Assembly (NCBI GenBank): GCA_017161305.1
Contig: CP031518.1
Location: forward strand, 2,790,001-2,854,000
Reading direction: 5' to 3'
DNA: 64,000 bases
From: Treponema ruminis
Lineage (GTDB): Bacteria > Spirochaetota > Spirochaetia > Treponematales > Treponemataceae
Made by a program: the position numbers and the translations under genes. Positions 1-8,022 of the stretch are shown here, piece after piece. The notes beneath the pieces were generated by a model that was not told where the DNA came from, searched no databases, and worked only from the letters and a program-made list of their open reading frames with translations. The number at the start of each line of letters is the position of its first letter. The stretch's first letter is position 1.

Positions 1-2
1 AC

Positions 3-104
3 CACATCCTCCACCTCGCCCGGAAGGGAAGGTTTTTCGGCAGCACCCGGGAATATCTGACCTCGCCGCTGGGGAAGGCGTATCTCGAGGGGTGGCAGGC
101 ATGA
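3..104 (+). CDS. Metal ABC transporter ATP-binding protein, C-terminal fragment (partial)
   Basis: Only the last 33 codons are in the window, in the frame ending at TGA 102-104. The residues (HILHLARKGRFFG, then a ...REYL... segment) match the end of ZnuC/MntB-type ATPases, where a conserved His-containing strand is followed by 'G...EYL'. The stop overlaps the next start (ATGA at 101-104), so it is translationally coupled to the permease and the two belong to one importer. No Walker motifs are visible because the gene begins outside the window. Confidence 0.7.
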   Translation, partial: HILHLARKGRFFGSTREYLTSPLGKAYLEGWQA

Positions 105-1048
105 GCGTGTTCTGGGAGATGCTCTCCTATCCCTTCCTGGTCCGTGCCTTCGTCGTCGGCATCTTGGTATCCCTCTGCGCTTCGCTTCTCGGTTCCTGCC
201 TGGTGCTCAAGCGCTACTCCATGATCGGGGACGGCCTTTCCCATGTCGGGTTTGCCGCCCTCGCCATCGCGTATCCGTTGGGAATCGCCCCTCTTTCGCT
301 CGCTATCCCGGTTTGTGTCCTGACCGCTTTTGTCCTTTTGCAGGTCAAGGAGAACGCGGCAATCAAGGGGGACGCTGTTCTGGCGATGGTCTGTAGCGGT
401 TCCCTTGCGGTCGGCGTGATGGTGGTGTCGCTTACCAGAGGCATGAACACAGAGCTCGATACCTATCTCTTTGGCAGTATCCTGGCGATGAAGAGAAGCG
501 ACATGTGGATTTCCCTTGCGCTCGCGCTTTCGGTGCTGCTTCTGTATGTGCTTTTCTACCACCGGATTTTTGCGGTCACCTTTGACGAACAGTTTGCCCG
601 GGCGGTCGGGGTCGACGTGAAGCGGTATGAGATGGTGCTTGCCGTGCTTGCGGCGGTGACCGTGGTGCTCGGCATGCGGATGATGGGGTCCTTGTTGATT
701 TCCTGTCTGATCGTCTTTCCCGCGCTTTCCGCCATGCGGGTGACAAGGCGGTTCCGGACTACCGTCCTGCTTGCAGGGGGAATCGGGGTGGCGGGGTTCC
801 TGATAGGGCTTGTCTTCTCCTACCTGCACGCAGTGCCCACCGGCGCCTGCATTGTCGTCACCGACATCCTGCTGTTCTTTCTTTTCTGGGGAATGGGCGC
901 CTGTCGTGGAAAGCTGCCCTTCAGGGCACCAGCAGCTGCCTGCATTCCCGCTCCACCAGCTCGCCCATCCTGTCCGCGAGCTGGTCGCGGGGAATCGTCT
1001 TGCCGTTGCGGAACCATTCGAGGTAGACGGCGATCACCCCGCCGGTGA
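101..1048 (+). CDS. Divalent metal (Zn/Mn/Fe) ABC transporter permease, ABC-3 family
   Basis: Inner-membrane permease of a ZnuB/MntC/TroC-type importer. The hydrophobic pattern gives about eight helices, and the family-typical 'GDGLSHVGFAALA' (around residue 47) and 'GMRMMGSLLISCLIVFPAL' segments are present. I chose ATG 101, which overlaps the upstream ATPase stop by 4 bp, over GTG 92. The family is usually 260-290 residues; this frame runs to 315. The last ~40 residues (Arg/Pro/Cys-rich) do not look like permease and run antisense through the 3' end of the convergent TetR gene, so the tail may reflect loss of an original stop. The metal cannot be decided from the permease alone. Confidence 0.85.
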   Translation: MSVFWEMLSYPFLVRAFVVGILVSLCASLLGSCLVLKRYSMIGDGLSHVGFAALAIAYPLGIAPLSLAIPVCVLTAFVLLQVKENAAIKGDAVLAMVCSGSLAVGVMVVSLTRGMNTELDTYLFGSILAMKRSDMWISLALALSVLLLYVLFYHRIFAVTFDEQFARAVGVDVKRYEMVLAVLAAVTVVLGMRMMGSLLISCLIVFPALSAMRVTRRFRTTVLLAGGIGVAGFLIGLVFSYLHAVPTGACIVVTDILLFFLFWGMGACRGKLPFRAPAAACIPAPPARPSCPRAGRGESSCRCGTIRGRRRSPRR

Positions 1049-1478
1049 TATACCTGGCCCTGACGGTGAAGGTGACAGGGTCAAGCTTGGTCTCGGCAAG
1101 GAACCGGTCTTTGAGGAGGTCGATCATGGTAAGGCCGAGGTGCAGGCTGAACTGCTCGGCGGCGGACTTGGTGAGAAGCACCTCGGGAAAAAGGACTCCC
1201 GTCTCCAGACATTGGAGCAACTGTTTGAAGAGGAGGGGGATGTCCAGTGGCTTTGTCGCCTGGTCGAAGACTTTCTGGATATCGGAGAGGACCTGGCGCT
1301 CGACTTCCTCGGGAATATCGGCGATCGTCTTGTAATGGTGGTAGAAGGTCTTCCGGTCGACACCGGCCGCCTTGCAGAGTTCGGTCACCGTGATTTCGTT
1401 GAGTTCCTTCCGGGAAAGGAGTCTCATGCAAGCTCCCTGCAGCGCTTTTCTTGTGCGGATTACTCTACTGTCTTCCAT
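921..1478 (-). CDS. TetR/AcrR family transcriptional regulator
   Basis: A 185-residue one-component repressor. The N-terminal HTH (about residues 26-50) carries TVTELCKAAGVDRKTFYHHY, the typical TetR recognition helix. The C-terminal part has the 'YITGGVIAVYLEWFRNGK' segment seen in the DhaS-like TetR ligand-binding family. The start at ATG 1478 follows AAGAGGAAGG at good spacing. It converges on the metal permease with a 128-bp tail-to-tail overlap. It may control the flavin reductase gene upstream of it or itself; the ligand is unknown. Confidence 0.85.
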   Translation of the reverse strand: MEDSRVIRTRKALQGACMRLLSRKELNEITVTELCKAAGVDRKTFYHHYKTIADIPEEVERQVLSDIQKVFDQATKPLDIPLLFKQLLQCLETGVLFPEVLLTKSAAEQFSLHLGLTMIDLLKDRFLAETKLDPVTFTVRARYITGGVIAVYLEWFRNGKTIPRDQLADRMGELVERECRQLLVP

Positions 1479-1508
1479 GTGGCCTTCCTCTTGGTTTCGG
1501 TGGTCACC

Positions 1509-1537
1509 AGTATAGCGTGATTTGCACGGGAAGCCAA
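1509..1537 (-). promoter_or_regulatory. Sigma-70-like promoter of the TetR gene
   Basis: On the minus strand TTGGCT (1537-1532) is followed by a 17-bp spacer and TATACT (1514-1509), about 30 bp upstream of the TetR start. The spacing and five of six -10 positions fit sigma-70. No long inverted repeat overlaps it, only a weak TCAC-N9-GTGA. Confidence 0.5.
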
Positions 1538-1559
1538 ATATGCTTGCTGGGAGAACAAA

Positions 1560-1589
1560 GAGAGTCGGGCCATGAAAAGCCCGACTCTC
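1560..1589 (-). terminator. Rho-independent terminator after the flavin reductase gene
   Basis: A perfect 11-bp stem (GAGAGTCGGGC / GCCCGACTCTC) with an 8-nt loop lies 28 bp after the stop codon of the minus-strand gene. On that strand it is followed by a modest T-rich stretch (TTTGTT). Confidence 0.7.
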
Positions 1590-1616
1590 CTGTCGTATCT
1601 ATTCTATCTGGCAAGG

Positions 1617-3389
1617 TTACCGCAGGGAAGCAAGGGCGCTTTCCGCCGCAATCGTGCCATAGACGACGAAGTCGCAGACAGCGTTGCCGCCGATGCGGTT
1701 TCCGCCATGGATTCCACCGGTAACCTCGCCGGCGGCGAAGAAGCCGGGAATCACCGTGCCGTCGCTTGTCTCGACTTGGGCATGCTCGTTGATCTTGACG
1801 CCGCCCATAGTGTGGTGGATGCCCGGGGCGACCTTGATGGCGTAGTACGGGGCCTTGACCAAGGCGATCGGCATTCCGGTGGTGCGTCCGAACGTGTCCT
1901 GCTTCTTGCCGTCAACCACGTCGTTCCAGTCATCGAGTGTGGCCTTCAGGGTAGCCGGATCCATTCCGAGCTTCTGGGCGAGGCCCTCGATCGTGTCGGC
2001 TTGGACCGTCAGATTTCGGGTGACGTATTTCTCGATGGCCTTTCGTCCCTCGCGGATAGCCTGGTCGAAGATGACGTAGGAGTACTGTCCGTCCTGTTTC
2101 AGCTCTTCGGCGGAAACGGCGTCGCGGGTACCCATCTCGTTGGTGAAGCGCTTGCCCTGCGCGTTGACCATGATGCCGCCATCGCCACGCACACCTTCGG
2201 TGATCAGGGCCGCGGTGCTCTGCTCGACGGTCGGGTGAAGCTGGATCTGCTCCATGTCGACCAAGCCGGCGCCGACAGCCTGCGCCATGACGATACCGTC
2301 ACCGGTAATGCCAGGGGCGTTGGTGGAGATGGTGCCGACCAGGTCGGGACGATACTTGGCGATCATGTCGAGGTTGGCGCCGAAGCCACCGGTGGTCAGG
2401 ATGACCGCCTTCGCATTGATCGTGTAATCGGCGTCTTTGCCCTCGGCCTTGACGCCGACGACCTTGCCGCCGTCCGTCAGCAGGCTGGTGGCGGCAGTCT
2501 CGTACATGATGTTGACGTTCTTCGCCTCCAGCTGTTCCAGGAACTTGGAAACCAGGTAGCTGCCGACTGCGGACCCATCCGCAGGTGCGTGGGTGCGGGG
2601 CTTGGACTGTCCGCCCGTGGTGGAGATCTTCGCCAGCGGGGCTCCGATGGAATCCAGCCAGTCGATGCCAGCGGCGCTTTTTTCGGCCAGGGTGCGGACG
2701 AGAGCGGGGACGCCAAGGTTGTGTCCGCCCTTCATGGTATCCTCGTAGAACAGCTCGACACTGTCTTCGATGCCCTGTTCTTTCTGGTAATGGGTTTCGG
2801 CGGCGTTCATGCCCGCGGTGGCCAGGTTGGAGTTGCCGCCGGCAATCGCACGCTTCTCAAGCAGGATGACCGACTTCCCTGCGTCGACGATGTGGAGTGC
2901 TGCGGTCATTCCTGCGCCACCGGCACCGATGACGACCACGTCAGTGGTCAGCGTTTCGCTCTTACGCTGGGCTGGAGCGGTACTCTGCGCCTGCGGGGCA
3001 GGAGCAGGAGCCTGTCCTTCCATGCCTGCCTGGACAAGAGCCGCGACAGCGGCGGCGCGGACCGCGTTCGAGGTGACGGTAGCTCCGCTGATGCCGTCCA
3101 CATAGGGACTCTGTGCCTTCATGATGGCGGGTCCGAGACGCTTGATCGCGGCGCCTCCGACAGTCGGAGTCTCGCTGTCTCCCTTGATGTCGACCGCGGT
3201 GATTTTGCTCGAACCGACCGTCACGGTGACGGTGACATCGCCCCCGAATCCTTTCTCGGTAGCGGTGTAGGTGCCAGGTTTCAAACCTCCGTCCAGTTTC
3301 TGCGGACGATTGTTGAAGTAGCCAAGCACTGCCGCGACGACGACAAGCAACGCCACGACGATGCCGATGATAATGGTTTTTTTCTTCAT
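1617..3389 (-). CDS. FMN-binding, FAD-dependent fumarate reductase-like flavoprotein
   Basis: A 590-residue protein anchored by an N-terminal membrane segment (residues 4-24). An FMN_bind domain follows (about 30-120) with DGISGATVTS, whose Thr is the usual site of covalent FMN. The FAD domain starts at VVVIGAGGAGMTAA (about 153). All four positions needed for fumarate reduction in flavocytochrome c relatives look conserved: THAPADG, EGVRGDGG (the proton-donor Arg region), PGIHHTMGG and GGNRIGGN. There are no haem CxxCH motifs, so electrons would come through the FMN. Related enzymes reduce urocanate, cinnamate or other enoates, so the substrate is open. The start ATG follows GGGAGC. Confidence 0.85.
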   Translation of the reverse strand: MKKKTIIIGIVVALLVVVAAVLGYFNNRPQKLDGGLKPGTYTATEKGFGGDVTVTVTVGSSKITAVDIKGDSETPTVGGAAIKRLGPAIMKAQSPYVDGISGATVTSNAVRAAAVAALVQAGMEGQAPAPAPQAQSTAPAQRKSETLTTDVVVIGAGGAGMTAALHIVDAGKSVILLEKRAIAGGNSNLATAGMNAAETHYQKEQGIEDSVELFYEDTMKGGHNLGVPALVRTLAEKSAAGIDWLDSIGAPLAKISTTGGQSKPRTHAPADGSAVGSYLVSKFLEQLEAKNVNIMYETAATSLLTDGGKVVGVKAEGKDADYTINAKAVILTTGGFGANLDMIAKYRPDLVGTISTNAPGITGDGIVMAQAVGAGLVDMEQIQLHPTVEQSTAALITEGVRGDGGIMVNAQGKRFTNEMGTRDAVSAEELKQDGQYSYVIFDQAIREGRKAIEKYVTRNLTVQADTIEGLAQKLGMDPATLKATLDDWNDVVDGKKQDTFGRTTGMPIALVKAPYYAIKVAPGIHHTMGGVKINEHAQVETSDGTVIPGFFAAGEVTGGIHGGNRIGGNAVCDFVVYGTIAAESALASLR

Positions 3390-3527
3390 GTGTGCTCCCT
3401 TAGCATTGCGCTATCGTGCAGAAAATCCATATGTTCTCTCCACGCGGAGACAAGTGTATACGGCAACTCTACGGATACGCAAGATGGCAACCCGCCAGTC
3501 CCTCTTCCAATCAGGTTGTCAATCCCG

Positions 3528-4706
3528 TCATTCGCAAACCGGCAGGTCGCTTTGCCTTCTGCTGAGTTCCGGATGGGCTTGGTAGAAGGCCTTTTTGAAA
3601 CCGTACATCGAAGCATCCAGCTTCTTGATGAACTGGTCCATGCTCATGCCCGTCTCGTAGAGGCCCATGCCATAGGACAGGGAGAGCATGTAAGGTCGGG
3701 AGTTGCTGGCATTGAATTGCTCGACGCCCCGGCCAATGGCTTCGATCTGGCGCTCGAGCTCCTCCTTGCTGGCGTTGGCGGTCAGCAGGATGAACTCGTC
3801 CCCCGCATATCGGATGACGATGGTGCCGACCTTCATGGTCGAGCGAAAGATGTTCGCCAGGTCGACAAGGGCGGAGTCTCCCGCCACATGGCCGAAGGAA
3901 TCGTTGATGTTCTTGAACATGTTGACGTCGACCATCAGCCCCCCGATCCGGGTACGTTTGCCTTTCTTCACCAGCAGGTCCTCGAGACAATCCAGATACG
4001 TGCGGTTGTACAACCCTGTCAGGTCATCGGTGAAGGAGAGTTCGTTCTGCAGGCAGAGGGCGATGCCGGCGATGCCAATGGCGGTACCTGCCCATCCCAC
4101 GGACAGTCCGGGCACGATGATATGGACCAAATAGCCGAGGATGATGGGAAAGAGGAACACGGAGACCGGGAAGAACTCCAGATGGCCGTTCTCCTTGAGA
4201 AACCGATGGTAGACGACAATGCTATAGGCCAAGCCGTAGGCGGCAACTAGGTGATAGAGCGGGAAGACCGGGCCGTAGTGGAACCATCCCTGCCCGTCGA
4301 TGGAGAAAAGGAAAGAAAAACGCAGATTAAGGAGCGTGAGGATGCAGACGGTACCGGCGGGAATCAAAACGGGAAGCGTTTTCCGGATGATGGTTGCCTG
4401 GTCGTTTCGATAGAGATGGGCGCAGAGGAAGGCATTCCACAGCACGACAACCGCCAGGAACAGGATGTATATGACGGTGTCCAATGCGAGAGCGATGGCC
4501 CGGACAGGCACGGACGGATTGCCGTCGATGCTCCAGACGGCCAAGTCTCCTAGGCAGGCGACGGCACACAGCAGGGTGCTGTATGTGAAGATCCTATTTT
4601 TCAACGTGTGGTTGGCCAGTCTTGTGCGCAGGCAAACAAACACAAGCATGAGCAATATGCAGCCCATGATGTCGGCGGCACAAATGGCATACAGGTGCAA
4701 CTGCAT
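3528..4706 (-). CDS. Membrane diguanylate cyclase (GGDEF domain)
   Basis: A 392-residue protein with about seven N-terminal transmembrane helices (to residue ~220) and a C-terminal GGDEF domain. The signature is AGDEF, a variant often still active, preceded by the substrate-binding D and N of 'DVNMFKNINDSFGH'. The RxxD product-inhibition site is absent (K and T at the expected positions). I chose ATG 4706 because GGGGGA sits just upstream; the frame stays open to 4772 but without a ribosome site. It makes cyclic di-GMP from GTP in response to an unknown membrane signal and is divergent from the TerB_N operon. Confidence 0.85.
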   Translation of the reverse strand: MQLHLYAICAADIMGCILLMLVFVCLRTRLANHTLKNRIFTYSTLLCAVACLGDLAVWSIDGNPSVPVRAIALALDTVIYILFLAVVVLWNAFLCAHLYRNDQATIIRKTLPVLIPAGTVCILTLLNLRFSFLFSIDGQGWFHYGPVFPLYHLVAAYGLAYSIVVYHRFLKENGHLEFFPVSVFLFPIILGYLVHIIVPGLSVGWAGTAIGIAGIALCLQNELSFTDDLTGLYNRTYLDCLEDLLVKKGKRTRIGGLMVDVNMFKNINDSFGHVAGDSALVDLANIFRSTMKVGTIVIRYAGDEFILLTANASKEELERQIEAIGRGVEQFNASNSRPYMLSLSYGMGLYETGMSMDQFIKKLDASMYGFKKAFYQAHPELSRRQSDLPVCE

Positions 4707-4900
4707 GTCCTTTTCCCCCTCAGATATTGTGGTTTCATTATACAAAGAGAATGGATGGGTGTCACCATGCAAAACACATTTCTGGAACCGAAAAATGCCA
4801 AGTCGTGGAAATGGCGTAGGAGACAGGTTGTCCTGGCGGAAAAATGGGCTGGACCATACGATATGTCTGGGTATGGTTCGGTTCTTCTTGTCAGAGTGCT

Positions 4901-4906
4901 TATAAT
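4901..4906 (+). promoter_or_regulatory. Promoter -10 box of the TerB_N operon
   Basis: A perfect TATAAT lies 31 bp before the ATG, with a TG two bases further from it than in a classical extended -10. The -35 region is poor (TTCGGT-like), which suggests that an activator or the TG helps. The next feature overlaps it. Confidence 0.5.
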
Positions 4907-4921
4907 ATGATAAGTATCATA
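4906..4921 (+). promoter_or_regulatory. Palindromic operator of the TerB_N operon
   Basis: TATGATA-AG-TATCATA is a perfect 7-2-7 inverted repeat. It starts on the last base of the TATAAT box and covers the likely transcription start, the classic position for a repressor. No regulator gene is adjacent, so the binding protein is unknown. Confidence 0.5.
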
Positions 4922-4937
4922 CACGGGAGCTGGTGCC

Positions 4938-6686
4938 ATGATGCGGTTGGCTGATGTAGAACGTTACGCGGAGTATACCTATCATGCGCATGTGCTGCAC
5001 AGGGGGGCCCAGTGGCCCGGCTTCTCCGTCATCACCGCTCCCGGATCTGGCGAGTGGGTGGCGGTCCTGATACGCAAGCGGGATCCTGCGACCGACGAGC
5101 TGACGGAATGCTGCGACATCAAGTGCGGGAACGCGCCGCTTGCCGCCTCGCACGAAGATTGCTTGGGTTTGCCGCATCACATGCACGGGTTTCCATGGAT
5201 CGGGGTGAGATTGGGCACGGACTGCGAGCCATCGGTCGTCCGTTCGCTTCTGTCCCGCGCGATGCAGCAGGCCAGCCAGCATGGTGCGGTGGTGACGCTT
5301 GTCCAGCCCGCGCTTTTCACCGAGACCCCCATTCCCCGGCAGGAGGATATTCCCCACCGGATACGGAGCATGTACCAGATCTACTTCCGGGGTGACGGAT
5401 CCCCTTATCAACACTGGAAGAACTTCTATCTGATGGCGCTCTGCATGAAAGACTACGAGGACGACGTCCCGTGGGATACTGCCCCGACGATTCCGTACCC
5501 CACCTACTATGACCTCAGCCCGAAGGCCGCCAGAGGATATTTTTCCTGGCGTGCCAAGGTGCGTAACGGGCAATATCCGACCGCGCCCATCACGTTCCAA
5601 CGGATCTACCAGTACGAGCTCCTCAATGGAATCGGGTCCACGACCGCAGAAGGATGCCTCGAGCTGATGCGACGCTTTGACGAGGGTTATTACCAAATCC
5701 GCCCGGATGAAGGACAAGCAAGGAACACGCTTCGATGGTGGATGTTCGGCTACGCGGTCATGCACAAGCTGCCTGCGGAACCCTACCAGGACGTCCAGCT
5801 CAAGAAGTGGGACCAGACGCTGATGGCGCTTTCCGACGGGAACGACCACGAAATCTGCCAGGCGCTCGCCTTCCTCGGAAACGAGTCACTCCTCCGATCC
5901 CCTGTGATTGCCGGAGGGGTAGAGGAGGGCGAGCATCTGTTCGCCGAGGCATGGAGGAAGATGAACGCGGAACTGCGGCTTTTCCCCAAGTGTTTCGGAA
6001 AACCGAAACACTCGTTCTGGTTCCCGCTAGGCGGGGCGCTGGTCAACGAGAAGGAGACATTCGATGCGGAGAGCTATCAGCTGAACCCCTTCCGAAGCTA
6101 TCAGTACAAGCACGGCAAATGGATCCAGACCGCCTACAACCGGATGGATGCGGATTTGCAGCCGATTCGCTCCTTGGCGCACGCTGCCGACCGGATGTTC
6201 CGTTCCTATCTGAAACGGGGACGGGCGCTGAAGATGAAGGAGGATGATGGCTGGGCATGCTCCTGCATCCAGGAGGTCATCGACCAGGACCGCAAGGAGA
6301 AGCTTGCGGCATCGAGACCCTGCATCACCATCGACCTGTCCGGGCTCAGCCAGATCCGCAGCGATTCCTACGAGACCCGGGACAGCCTGTTGACCGAGTC
6401 GGAACTGGAGGATGTAACGGATGCGCCTGTCCCCGCCGCAGGTTCCAGCGGGACGGCACTGGATGCACCCTACCTGCAGGTGCTTGCCACCTTGCTGGCG
6501 GGTGAGGATCCGGGCGAGTTGCTGAGGAACCACCACCTGAAACCCAGCATGGTGGCGGATGTGGTCAACGAGGCGTTTCTGGACCGCGTCGGAGATACCG
6601 TGGTCACCTGTGAAGAGGACCGGCTGGTCCTGATGGAAGATTACCGGGAGGACCTCAGGGCCATCCTGAGGAACGATAGAGCATGA
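4938..6686 (+). CDS. TerB_N/TerB_C domain protein, first gene of a putative DNA-processing or defence operon
   Basis: A 582-residue cytoplasmic protein. The middle part (about 185-240) has the TerB_N signature 'YPTYYDLSPKAARGYFSWR' and 'RNGQYP'. The C-terminus (about 500-580) matches TerB_C ('LKPSMVADVVNEAFLDRVGDTVV' region and a final 'EDYREDL'). The first ~120 residues (GEWVAVLIRK, CDIKCG, PWIGVRL) resemble an MmcQ/YjbR-like fold, a weaker call. TerB-family proteins belong to the tellurite-resistance/Ter stress systems and are often linked to membrane-associated and nucleic-acid-processing modules. It overlaps the ATPase gene by 4 bp (ATGA). The ATG 4938 is followed by a second ATG; a GGGAG site precedes them. 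Confidence 0.8.
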   Translation: MMRLADVERYAEYTYHAHVLHRGAQWPGFSVITAPGSGEWVAVLIRKRDPATDELTECCDIKCGNAPLAASHEDCLGLPHHMHGFPWIGVRLGTDCEPSVVRSLLSRAMQQASQHGAVVTLVQPALFTETPIPRQEDIPHRIRSMYQIYFRGDGSPYQHWKNFYLMALCMKDYEDDVPWDTAPTIPYPTYYDLSPKAARGYFSWRAKVRNGQYPTAPITFQRIYQYELLNGIGSTTAEGCLELMRRFDEGYYQIRPDEGQARNTLRWWMFGYAVMHKLPAEPYQDVQLKKWDQTLMALSDGNDHEICQALAFLGNESLLRSPVIAGGVEEGEHLFAEAWRKMNAELRLFPKCFGKPKHSFWFPLGGALVNEKETFDAESYQLNPFRSYQYKHGKWIQTAYNRMDADLQPIRSLAHAADRMFRSYLKRGRALKMKEDDGWACSCIQEVIDQDRKEKLAASRPCITIDLSGLSQIRSDSYETRDSLLTESELEDVTDAPVPAAGSSGTALDAPYLQVLATLLAGEDPGELLRNHHLKPSMVADVVNEAFLDRVGDTVVTCEEDRLVLMEDYREDLRAILRNDRA

Positions 6687-8014
6687 GTGAACAGAAGAAG
6701 GCGGTACCCAGACGTATCGCGCAGACGGTTGTCAATTCCCTGAAGGGAGGAGTGGTGCCCCGTATCGGGCTCCCCTACATCACGGTCGGAAGGAAACTGG
6801 AGATCCAGGCGTTGCTGCATGATGTGGATAGCATCTCTGCTGGCGGGTCCTCGTTCCGTTTCATCGTCGGACGCTATGGGGCTGGCAAGAGTTTTCTGCT
6901 GCAGACCCTCAGGAACTATGCGATGGACAAAGGCTTCATCGTCATGGACGCGGACCTTTCACCGGAGCGCAAGCTTCACGGCTCTTCCGGACAAGGGCTT
7001 GCCACCTACCGGGAGTTGGTTGCCAACCTTTCGACCAAGACCAAGCCGGAGGGGGGCGCGCTCACCTTGATTCTCGACCGCTGGATCAGCGCCGCGGAAA
7101 CCAAAGCGGCCACGGAGAACGGGCTTCCGATGGACGATCCCGCCTTCTCCCAGGCGGTGGACAAAGAGATTCTCGCAGTCACCTCCTCCCTCGGGGAGAT
7201 GGTCCACGGTTTTGATTTCGCCCGTCTGCTTTCGTCGTACTACCATGCCTATCTGGAGGGGAACGACGAGAAGAAGGATGCCGTGGTCCGTTGGTTCCGG
7301 GGCGAGTACGAGACCAAAAGGGAGGCCCGGCAGGAACTTGGGGTGAACATCATCATCACCGATGACGACTGGTACGACTATCTGAAACTCTTCGCCCTTT
7401 TCTTCCGCCTTGCCGGTTACCAGGGAATGCTGGTCATGGTCGACGAGCTGATCAACATCGCCAAGATTCCCAACTCACAGAGCAGACAGTACAACTACGA
7501 GAAGCTTCTGGCCATGTACAATGACGCATTGCAGGGCAAGGCACGGTATATCGGATTCCTGATGGGAGCGACTCCTGAGACCTTGGAGGACCGCCGGCGG
7601 GGTATCTACAGCTATGAGGCGCTCCGCTCGCGTCTGACCGAAGGCCGCTTCTCCCAACCGGGAGCGCGGGACCTTCTGGCTCCGGTAATCCGTCTCGACC
7701 CCCTTTCTCCTGAGGAGATGGTGGTGCTCTGTGGCAAACTGGCAGATATCCACAGCGGTCTGTACGGCTACCAGAGCCACATCGGCGACAAGGAAATCGC
7801 CGCTTTCATCAAGCTTGAGTACGAGCGTATCGGCAGCGACCAGCACATCACTCCACGTGAGGTCATCCGCGACTTCATCGAGTTGCTCGATCTGCTGTAC
7901 CAGCATCCGGATATGCGGATGGAGAGCCTGCTCAAGTCCGAAGATTTCACCTTTGCCAAATCCGGGGCTGTCGACGACGAGGCGTCCGGGGACTACAAGA
8001 CCTTCTCGGTCTGA
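6683..8014 (+). CDS. BrxD-like P-loop ATPase (DUF2791)
   Basis: A 443-residue protein of the DUF2791 family, which includes the BREX ATP-binding protein BrxD. The N-terminal 'VGRKLEIQ...' and Walker A GRYGAGKS (about 63-70) are followed by 'DADLSPERKLHG', a family hallmark. Walker B is LVMVDELINI (about 250). C-terminal 'SPEEMV', 'ITPREVIRDFIELL' complete the family pattern. It sits between the TerB_N gene (4-bp overlap) and the helicase (8-bp gap), so the three are surely co-transcribed. In type 2 BREX a BrxD ATPase is paired with a BrxHI helicase. Neither the PglX methylase nor the PglZ phosphatase occurs in this window. Confidence 0.85.
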   Translation: MSEQKKAVPRRIAQTVVNSLKGGVVPRIGLPYITVGRKLEIQALLHDVDSISAGGSSFRFIVGRYGAGKSFLLQTLRNYAMDKGFIVMDADLSPERKLHGSSGQGLATYRELVANLSTKTKPEGGALTLILDRWISAAETKAATENGLPMDDPAFSQAVDKEILAVTSSLGEMVHGFDFARLLSSYYHAYLEGNDEKKDAVVRWFRGEYETKREARQELGVNIIITDDDWYDYLKLFALFFRLAGYQGMLVMVDELINIAKIPNSQSRQYNYEKLLAMYNDALQGKARYIGFLMGATPETLEDRRRGIYSYEALRSRLTEGRFSQPGARDLLAPVIRLDPLSPEEMVVLCGKLADIHSGLYGYQSHIGDKEIAAFIKLEYERIGSDQHITPREVIRDFIELLDLLYQHPDMRMESLLKSEDFTFAKSGAVDDEASGDYKTFSV

Positions 8015-8022
8015 GGTAGAAG

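Noticed and set aside
1572..4250. 892-codon open frame on the plus strand
   Set aside because: It is antisense to the flavin reductase and cyclase genes, has no domain pattern, and arises from the high GC content, which makes stops rare in shadow frames.
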